Assembly: GCA_022837185.1 (NCBI GenBank)
Contig: JALHJD010000063.1
Coordinates: 1-12,257 of the forward strand
DNA length: 12,257 bases
Reading direction: 5' to 3'
DNA from: Desulfobacteraceae bacterium
GTDB taxonomy: Bacteria; Desulfobacterota; Desulfobulbia; Desulfobulbales; Desulfobulbaceae
This document shows positions 7,431-12,257 of the stretch, piece after piece (the stretch's first letter is position 1; each line of letters opens with the position of its first letter). The notes beneath the pieces were generated by a model. That model worked only from the letters and a program-made list of their open reading frames with translations. It did not search any database and was not told where the DNA came from. The position numbers and the translations under genes were made by a program.

Positions 7431-8136
7431 TGATCAGCCCGACGGGGAGAAGGATTTTCGTCGTGAACTCAAGACTGGTCTCGTTTTCCCTGTCCAACCA
7501 GAAGTCGAGGGTACATTGCACCGCCACCGGTAATTTCCGCAGGGACAGATCGTCCTGATCCTCTGCAACCGTGCTCCAGGTCTCATGTTCTTCCCCGGTC
7601 TCGTCAAAATAGGTACAACGCATCGACCGCAGCCTGTCGCTCAGCATATATCCGCTCTCCGGAACCTCGTCCCCGTATTCCGGCCCGGATTCCGGCATCG
7701 GTGCAGTCCCCAGCAGACGGTCTTCCCGCACCAGGACCATCTCGTCCCCGTCGTTGTCGCCGGGCACCATTTTGTAGGAAATATGGGCGATGCCGGGATG
7801 ATCGTACTGGGGATCAAAAACGACATGGGCCGTGGAGGTGAAGGAAAGAGCGGCCGCGGGGCGGCCGTCGATCTCTCCATTTTCGCCGATGAACTCGAAG
7901 CCGTCGACCAGCAGCGCCGAAGCCAGGTCCTCGCTGATCCGCTGCAGGGCGACCTGGGCCCGGAAGTATATTTCTCCCTGCTCGCGGGTTGCTTCAATCA
8001 CCCGGAGGCTGCCCGACAGGGAAATGGCCACCATGGAAAAGACCATTGCCAGCACCAGCAGGGCCAGCATGATCTCCAGCAGGGTCATTGCCCGGCTGCA
8101 CCGCAGAATGCGCATCCACCGGTTAGTGCCGATCAC
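7414..8136 (-). CDS. gspJ: GspJ, minor pseudopilin
   Basis: 240 residues. The GTG start at 8136 overlaps the gspI stop as GTGA and is served by GGAGAG just upstream. A later ATG at codon 8 is possible but has no better ribosome site. The class III signal reads RCSRA/MTLLEIMLALLVLAMVFSM: basic leader, cleavage before Met17, Glu at mature position 5, then the hydrophobic helix. The residue before the cut is Ala, not the usual Gly. The globular domain begins with FRAQVALQRISEDLASALL (58-76), a typical GspJ segment, and carries an acidic loop PGDNDGDEM at 125-133. In the family GspJ joins GspI and GspK in the ternary tip complex that starts pseudopilus assembly; all three genes are adjacent here. 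Confidence 0.93.
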   Translation of the reverse strand: MIGTNRWMRILRCSRAMTLLEIMLALLVLAMVFSMVAISLSGSLRVIEATREQGEIYFRAQVALQRISEDLASALLVDGFEFIGENGEIDGRPAAALSFTSTAHVVFDPQYDHPGIAHISYKMVPGDNDGDEMVLVREDRLLGTAPMPESGPEYGDEVPESGYMLSDRLRSMRCTYFDETGEEHETWSTVAEDQDDLSLRKLPVAVQCTLDFWLDRENETSLEFTTKILLPVGLINAESA

Positions 8137-8585
8137 TGGCTCTCCGCCTCCGGTTTGCGCATGACAAGGGTCCTGACCACATATGCCTGCCGCCCCTCCT
8201 CGCTTAGCGTTATCGTGAGCTCAACCAGCTTCAGCAGCTCCCCTGATCCGGGAATGCCCGTTTCATCATCGTATACATCCCGGACCTCGGTCCTCCACCA
8301 GTAGGCCGGGTTGGTTTCCTCAAAATTTCCTGTTTCGGAATAGACATCATCGAAGTCGGCCATGGCAAGTTCGGCCAGCTTCTGCTGGGCCAGGAGGGCC
8401 GCATCCACATTGAAGCGGGAATCGCCGGCGACGGAAACGCTTTGCGACTGCGAACCGATGAGGGTGACAAAAGCGATGGCGATGATCGCCACCGCCACCA
8501 GGACCTCGAGAAAGGTGAACCCGGAACTGTTCAAGGCCGGAAGGATCGGCCTTGTCACCGTAGCCCGGCCTTCATTGTCCCGCAT
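8133..8585 (-). CDS. gspI: GspI, minor pseudopilin
   Basis: 150 residues. The ATG at 8585 lies 14 bases inside the end of wecB and is preceded by GGAGCGGACGGAAC; a GTG at codon 10 is a weaker alternative. The prepilin cleavage motif is [21 protein letters not shown], with cleavage after Gly22 and the conserved Glu at mature position 5. The assembly helix then continues into a small globular domain containing the AYWWRTEV segment expected in GspI. In the family GspI is the hub of the I-J-K tip complex. It is the first gsp gene of the run, and no gspG or gspH precedes it, which is unusual against the textbook order. PilV-like type IV pilin is the alternative, but the J-K neighbours argue for GspI. 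Confidence 0.93.
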   Translation of the reverse strand: MRDNEGRATVTRPILPALNSSGFTFLEVLVAVAIIAIAFVTLIGSQSQSVSVAGDSRFNVDAALLAQQKLAELAMADFDDVYSETGNFEETNPAYWWRTEVRDVYDDETGIPGSGELLKLVELTITLSEEGRQAYVVRTLVMRKPEAESQ

Positions 8586-9753
8586 GTTCCGTCCGCTCCC
8601 TTTTTTTCTGCCCCGCCAGGAAACCGAGGATCGCCTCTGCTATTCTCGGCCCGGCCCGGCCGTCTCCGTAGGGGTTGATCGCCCGGCTCATGGCGGCATA
8701 ATGGCGGGGATCGGCAAGCAGCCTTGAGACCGCATGCACTATCCGTTCACGGGAACTGCCCGCCAGCAGGACGGTTCCCGCCTCGACCGCCTCGGGGCGC
8801 TCGGTGGTCTCCCGCATGACCACCACCGGTTTTCCCAGCGACGGAGCCTCCTCCTGTATGCCGCCCGAATCGGTCAGGACCAGGTGGCACTGCATCAGAA
8901 GATAGACGAACTGCAGGTAGTCAAGCGGTTCGATCAGGCGCAGGTTGACCCGGCCGGAGGAACGCAGTATCTGATCGACCGGATCGAGGACATTGGGATT
9001 GAGGTGAACCGGGTAGACAAAATCCACTTCCGGCCATGCCCCGGCCAGATCGACCAGGGCCCTGCATATTTCCACCATGCCCCGGCCGAAATTCTCCCTC
9101 CGGTGCCCGGTGATGACGACAAGGCGCCTTCCCTCCCCGAGCCAGGGAAAAGAAAGGTTTAGGGCCTGCCGCAGCCCGCTGTCGGACCTGATCCGGTCCC
9201 GGATCTGAAACAGGGCGTCGATTACCGTGTTGCCGGTAACGGCAATCCTCTCGTCGTTCACCCCTTCCCGCAGCAGGTTGCGCCGGGCCGCCTCGGTGGG
9301 AGCAAAATGGAGGTCGGCCAGGACACCTGTCAGCCGCCGGTTCATTTCCTCGGGAAAAGGCCGGTACTTGTCCCCGGTGCGCAGCCCCGCTTCAACGTGC
9401 CCCACGGCCGTCCGGCCGTAATACGCCGCCAGGGACGCGGCCATCGTGGTTGTGGTGTCGCCGTGGACCAGCACCAGGTCCGGCCCCTCCCCGGCGACAA
9501 CCGCCTGCAGTTCCCGGATAAGCGCCGCGGTGAGACTGTACAGATCCTGGTCCGCGCGCATGATGTCGAGGTCATAATCAGGGACAATACCGAACAGGTG
9601 CAGCACCTGATCAAGCATCTGGCGATGCTGGGCGGTCACGCAGACCTTGAGAAGGATGCGCTCCCCGTGTTGCCGCAGCGATTGAATGACCGGCGCCATT
9701 TTGATGGCTTCGGGGCGAGTTCCGAAAATGCAGAGCACTCGAGGGTGATCCAA
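8572..9753 (-). CDS. wecB: UDP-N-acetylglucosamine 2-epimerase (non-hydrolysing)
   Basis: 393 residues, a cytoplasmic enzyme interconverting UDP-GlcNAc and UDP-ManNAc for surface glycans. The start is a TTG at 9753, chosen because GGAGGAAG sits five bases upstream of it and the conserved N-terminal strand ([17 protein letters not shown]) begins at once. Family motifs are all present: [11 protein letters not shown] (11-21, with Lys18), VHGDTTTT (97-103, Asp99), [11 protein letters not shown] (118-128, Glu121), FPEEMNR (133-139), [11 protein letters not shown] (215-225, His217) and [18 protein letters not shown] (294-311). The length matches the family (about 375-390). No MnaA/WecC dehydrogenase neighbour is visible. 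The 3' end overlaps gspI, so the gene appears to head the T2SS transcript. The symbol mnaA would be equally valid. Confidence 0.95.
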   Translation of the reverse strand: MDHPRVLCIFGTRPEAIKMAPVIQSLRQHGERILLKVCVTAQHRQMLDQVLHLFGIVPDYDLDIMRADQDLYSLTAALIRELQAVVAGEGPDLVLVHGDTTTTMAASLAAYYGRTAVGHVEAGLRTGDKYRPFPEEMNRRLTGVLADLHFAPTEAARRNLLREGVNDERIAVTGNTVIDALFQIRDRIRSDSGLRQALNLSFPWLGEGRRLVVITGHRRENFGRGMVEICRALVDLAGAWPEVDFVYPVHLNPNVLDPVDQILRSSGRVNLRLIEPLDYLQFVYLLMQCHLVLTDSGGIQEEAPSLGKPVVVMRETTERPEAVEAGTVLLAGSSRERIVHAVSRLLADPRHYAAMSRAINPYGDGRAGPRIAEAILGFLAGQKKRERTEHAGQ

Positions 9754-9755
9754 TG

Positions 9756-9763
9756 CTTCCTCC
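9756..9763 (-). promoter_or_regulatory. Strong ribosome binding site that fixes the TTG start of wecB
   Basis: GGAGGAAG on the minus strand ends close to the TTG at 9753, leaving five bases between GGAGG and the start. It is one of the best Shine-Dalgarno matches in the window. With no ATG or GTG in a better position, it makes TTG the likely initiation codon. Confidence 0.75.
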
Positions 9764-9782
9764 GGGATCGGTCGAAATGGTC

Positions 9783-9838
9783 AGGGTCCTTCCGGGGCAG
9801 AAAACAGCCGGCGGGGGGAGCTTTGCTCCGCAGACCCT
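9783..9838 (-). promoter_or_regulatory. Possible structured 5' leader of the wecB-gsp transcript
   Basis: An outer stem AGGGTC/GACCCT (9838-9833 with 9788-9783) encloses two further hairpins. One is GGAGC-AAA-GCTCC (9829-9817). The other is an imperfect CCGGC/GCCCCGG stem around TGTTTTCT. Together they could form a three-way junction about 20 bases upstream of the wecB ribosome site. No known riboswitch family is recognised, and GC-rich sequence folds easily, so this may be incidental. Confidence 0.25.
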
Positions 9839-9861
9839 TTCCGCGGGCTTCCCTTTTCCCC

Positions 9862-9867
9862 AGTATA
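9862..9867 (-). promoter_or_regulatory. Candidate -10 box for the wecB-gsp operon
   Basis: TATACT, one mismatch from TATAAT, lies in the 197-base gap before wecB on the minus strand and would give a leader of about 100 bases. No credible -35 hexamer stands 16-19 bases upstream, and no sigma-54 GG/GC pair fits. The call rests mainly on its place in the only sizeable non-coding gap. This region otherwise shows no small gene on either strand. Confidence 0.25.
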
Positions 9868-9893
9868 CCCGAAAAGTCCGGGCCCACCACTGG

Positions 9894-9945
9894 AAAAACA
9901 GGGGCGGCAGCCACTCCGCCGGACCCCGCGATACCGGGGTGCCGG
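9894..9945 (-). terminator. Possible weak terminator after the glycosyltransferase gene
   Basis: Two overlapping hairpins follow the glycosyltransferase stop on the minus strand. CCGG-ACCCCG/CGGGGT-(G)-CCGG (9945-9919) is a 10-bp stem with one bulge and a six-base loop. GGCGG/CCGCC (9920-9903) is followed four bases later by a run of five T (9898-9894). The two stems share bases, so only one can form at a time. The T-run is short and slightly displaced, so termination would be partial at best. Confidence 0.3.
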
Positions 9946-9950
9946 GCAGT

Positions 9951-11246
9951 TTATCCCTGCCGTTCTCCCTGCCCGGCGCGGCGCCGGATCGCCTTACCGC
10001 CGAGCCGGAGCAGTTGATCAACCGCCGCGGCCACCGTCCAGTCGGGGTACGGTACCCAGGTGCTCAGCGAGTCGTCCCGGAAGCGCTGCATGATATTGTC
10101 CACCGCATCGGCCACGGCTTCCGGCTGATCCGCCGGGACCGGAAAATTGCCGCTGTTCAGGAGCATATCCCTCAATTCGTCATTATGATGCACAAGGCCG
10201 AGGATCGGCCGACCGCTCAGCAGATATTCGTACACTTTGGAAGGAATGGTTTCCGTCGAGAAGAATATCGTATTCTGGATCAGCAGCAGACAGTCGGTTT
10301 TCTGCATGGCGGCAAGCGCCTGGCGGCGGGTCAGGATCCCATGATCGGCCACGATGGCCCCCAGTCCGAACTGTTTGATCGCCCGCCGCGACCCTCCGTC
10401 CAGGGAGCCGTAGATGTCAATCCGGATCCTGTCCGCATCGATCCGGTCGCTGTCAAGCAGCAGGCGCACCGCCTGCAGAAACACCACCAGGTTCCTGGTT
10501 CCGTTGAGGGTGCCGAAATGGGCGAAATGACACCGGTGCCCTTTAGCATAGAGGCCGCTCTGGAACATGGCCGGTTCAGCGCCCGGATAGATCACGGTTC
10601 CGCATTCCGGCATCCCGGTCCGGCTCCCCGAGTTGGCGCGGGCGGCCTCGGCCAGGAATATGAACGCATCCGCCTTCCGGCAGATCCGCGTCTCCAGCCA
10701 GCTGTACACCTTGAGCACGGTCTTCCCTCTCCGCCAGTCCCGGTCATGCACCAGGGGATCCTGGGTCTCCGCCAGCCAGGGCAGGCCGGTCAGGCCGCTG
10801 ATAATATCAGCGGCCACATGGGCCGATGCCGTCCCCCCGGTCGAATAAATCACCTCGGGCCGGAAGCGACGGCAGAGGAAGTAGCCCCGGATGGAGGTGA
10901 GGAAGAACCAGGACCATTCACTCTCCAGGTTGATGATGAGTTTTTCGAGCAGATAAAAGGGAAGCACCGGCAGCAGCAGGATTGTCTCCACCAGTTTGAA
11001 CTGCCATCTTTTCGGCAAACGCTTGCGCAGATAATGGCGCAGTTCAAAGCGGATGCCCGAGGGGGCAATGGACAGGCAGCGGAAATGGGGAAAGTGTTGG
11101 GAACGGCCGCCGATGGTTCCTGTCAGCAGCACCGGGGTGATGCCCCGCTCACGGAGGATGGGCAGTCTGTCATCGATGTGCTGGGCGCAGGCCGAGCCGT
11201 CGATGTTTGCCCGGTAAGACAGAATAAGCCAGTATCGTTTGTCCAT
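9951..11246 (-). CDS. GT-B glycosyltransferase, GT4-like (polysaccharide assembly)
   Basis: 431 residues, ATG at 11246, nine bases after the upstream stop; the ribosome site is weak (CTAAGAAT). The fold reads as GT-B. The N-terminal half has a hydrophobic stretch at about 88-105 that may lie against the membrane, then STGGTASAHVAADIISGLTG (135-154) and WLAETQDPL. The C-terminal half has the donor-binding pattern of GT4-type enzymes: FAHFGTLNGTRNL (241-253), then IDIYGSLDGG (276-285), and finally STETIPSKVYEYLLSGRPIL (330-349), with the Glu/Lys-Tyr-Glu region typical of nucleotide-sugar binding. It probably adds a sugar to a lipid-linked glycan in the cytoplasm. The specific sugar cannot be read from sequence. 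The neighbouring ligase-type gene suggests O-antigen or a related surface polysaccharide. Confidence 0.8.
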   Translation of the reverse strand: MDKRYWLILSYRANIDGSACAQHIDDRLPILRERGITPVLLTGTIGGRSQHFPHFRCLSIAPSGIRFELRHYLRKRLPKRWQFKLVETILLLPVLPFYLLEKLIINLESEWSWFFLTSIRGYFLCRRFRPEVIYSTGGTASAHVAADIISGLTGLPWLAETQDPLVHDRDWRRGKTVLKVYSWLETRICRKADAFIFLAEAARANSGSRTGMPECGTVIYPGAEPAMFQSGLYAKGHRCHFAHFGTLNGTRNLVVFLQAVRLLLDSDRIDADRIRIDIYGSLDGGSRRAIKQFGLGAIVADHGILTRRQALAAMQKTDCLLLIQNTIFFSTETIPSKVYEYLLSGRPILGLVHHNDELRDMLLNSGNFPVPADQPEAVADAVDNIMQRFRDDSLSTWVPYPDWTVAAAVDQLLRLGGKAIRRRAGQGERQG

Positions 11247-11255
11247 ATTCTTAGC

Positions 11256-12257
11256 CTACGCGATCTGTGCGCGGCCGCTTTCCGTTTTATACAGCACGCC
11301 GCTGAACAGAGAAAAAAGAAATCCCGTTTCAAAAACAAGCAGATAGGACTCGCTCATCATTATCAGGAGAAAAAGAACCGGCAGCGCCAGCCGCATCCGC
11401 TGCAGCCCGTCCCTTGTCACAAAGGCCTGCCTGACCTGGACGGCAAACACGGCCAGCAGGGAAACCAGGCCGACCAGCCCCAGATGGGAGAGAACGAGAA
11501 CATACTGGTTGTGGGGGTTGTCGGTGACCAGCATGCCTGGGCTCCGCCGGGCGTTCACCTCCGCATACGCCTGTTTGAAGTCGCCGGTCCCGACCCCGAT
11601 GAGCGGATTCTCCCTGATGATTTCCCAGGAATTCCGCCAGAACAGAAGGCGCATGCCGATCGATGTCCCCGGGTCGGTTTTGCAGGCCGCGGCTTCGGAC
11701 CAGGCCGCGTTCACCCGCTGCTGAAAGGTCGGACTGAGATTGTACTGGGCGGTGAACAGGACGGGAATGACAATCGCCGCCCAGAACAGGCCCTTGAGCA
11801 GATTCCAGTTGAAATACTGGAGCAGCAGCAGAACGATCATGGCAAAAAATGCTGCCTGTCCCGCCCTGCCCTCGGTTATGAACATATTCATGGCCATTGC
11901 CCCGGCCAGAAGGACCAAACCGATCCGCCCGGCCCTGCCCGCTCCGCCCCACAGGATCTCATGCACCACCAGATAAAACCCGAAGGCCAGCATGGGATTA
12001 TACACCACGTGGAATACCTTTCTGGTCGGATGCTCCCTTGTGACCCCGCCGTAATGGTACAGTTCAAACCAGGCCAGATAGGTCAGCACCATGGCGGCGG
12101 TCAGGCCGGCCAGAAAAAAATAGATGTTCCGCCGCCGGTGCTCCGGCCGGACCATGGTGAGAAACAGCGGCATCAGGAAAAGTTTCCACTGTTTGTCGAT
12201 GATCTCCACAGCGGAGCTTTTATCCCCACTCCAGGCAATGCCCAGGATGTACAGCAG
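11256..12257 (-). CDS. O-antigen ligase/polymerase-type membrane protein (5' end outside window)
   Basis: The reading frame is open to the window edge: 333 residues are visible, starting LLYILGIAWSGDKSSAVE. A GTG at 12209 is in frame but the 16 codons before it read as natural protein, so the true start lies upstream. Several membrane helices are evident (about 44-65, 86-103, 111-127, 135-170, 252-275, 288-320). The Wzy_C/WaaL-type region shows a TEGRAGQ segment (128-134) with a candidate essential Arg, then RNSWEIIRENPLIGVGTGDF (208-227). DNPHNQYVLVLSHLG (246-260) contains the HX10G spacing reported as essential for WaaL ligases. Such proteins move undecaprenyl-linked glycan onto lipid A-core, or polymerise repeat units. 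Ligase versus Wzy polymerase cannot be separated from sequence alone. About 80-110 N-terminal residues are probably missing. Confidence 0.82.
   Translation of the reverse strand: MLYILGIAWSGDKSSAVEIIDKQWKLFLMPLFLTMVRPEHRRRNIYFFLAGLTAAMVLTYLAWFELYHYGGVTREHPTRKVFHVVYNPMLAFGFYLVVHEILWGGAGRAGRIGLVLLAGAMAMNMFITEGRAGQAAFFAMIVLLLLQYFNWNLLKGLFWAAIVIPVLFTAQYNLSPTFQQRVNAAWSEAAACKTDPGTSIGMRLLFWRNSWEIIRENPLIGVGTGDFKQAYAEVNARRSPGMLVTDNPHNQYVLVLSHLGLVGLVSLLAVFAVQVRQAFVTRDGLQRMRLALPVLFLLIMMSESYLLVFETGFLFSLFSGVLYKTESGRAQIA

Noticed and set aside
5100..7433. A 777-codon plus-strand open frame running opposite gspL and gspK
   Set aside because: Its codons align exactly with those of gspL and gspK on the other strand, which happen to share a phase. 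It stays open simply because TTA, CTA and TCA codons are absent from that part of both genes, as expected at high GC. The product is His/Gln/Gly/Pro-rich without recognisable domains.
8572..8585. Frameshift or fusion joining wecB and gspI
   Set aside because: Both proteins are complete, with normal ends and their own ribosome sites; the 14-base overlap is ordinary translational coupling.
11329..11952. Minus-strand 207-codon frame inside the O-antigen ligase-type gene
   Set aside because: It is an out-of-frame shadow; the overlapping frame has membrane helices and the HX10G motif, whereas this one is Arg/Gly/Ser-rich with no domain.
12207..12209. GTG as the true start of the O-antigen ligase-type gene
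   Set aside because: The 16 upstream codons to the window edge are open and read as natural hydrophobic protein, and the visible part is too short for the family, so the gene most likely begins outside the window.

Overview
The window looks like GC-rich chromosomal DNA from a diderm (LPS-bearing) bacterium. Every gene I can support is on the minus strand, so transcription runs from position 12257 towards 1. It holds the 3' end of a surface-polysaccharide locus followed by most of a type II secretion system (T2SS) operon. An AsmA-like GspN, an O-antigen-ligase-type protein and the gene order I-J-K-L-M-N-C-D-E suggest a deltaproteobacterial (Desulfobacterota/Desulfuromonadia-like) origin. That assignment is an inference from gene content, not a measured similarity.

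Layout in transcription order. (1) 12257-11256: an O-antigen ligase/polymerase-type membrane protein, 5' end outside the window. (2) 11246-9951: a GT-B (GT4-like) glycosyltransferase. (3) 9950-9754: the only non-coding gap above 100 bases. It holds a possible weak terminator, a candidate -10 box, a potentially structured leader and a strong Shine-Dalgarno. (4) 9753-8572: wecB, UDP-GlcNAc 2-epimerase, with a TTG start. (5) 8585-1: gspI, gspJ, gspK, gspL, gspM, gspN, gspC, gspD and the first 63 codons of gspE. These are packed with overlaps or tiny gaps, except for 75 bases between gspC and gspD.

How the genes fit together. GspI/J/K are the minor pseudopilins that form the pseudopilus tip. GspL/M (with GspC and GspN) form the inner-membrane platform that couples to the ATPase GspE. 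GspC bridges to GspD, the outer-membrane secretin. GspF (platform), GspG (major pseudopilin) and GspH are not seen and would be expected beyond position 1. The order I..N-C-D-E is a rotation of the textbook order C-D-E-F-G-H-I..N. wecB overlaps gspI by 14 bases, so the T2SS appears co-transcribed and translationally coupled with a UDP-ManNAc-producing enzyme.

The most unusual features are in the envelope-spanning pair. GspC has no PDZ domain and ends in a roughly 95-residue Pro/Glu-rich tail with a basic terminus. GspD carries a C-terminal TPR module and a PPL-repeat tail where an S-domain/pilotin-binding tail would be expected. I see no RNA genes, CRISPR arrays, insertion sequences or broken genes.
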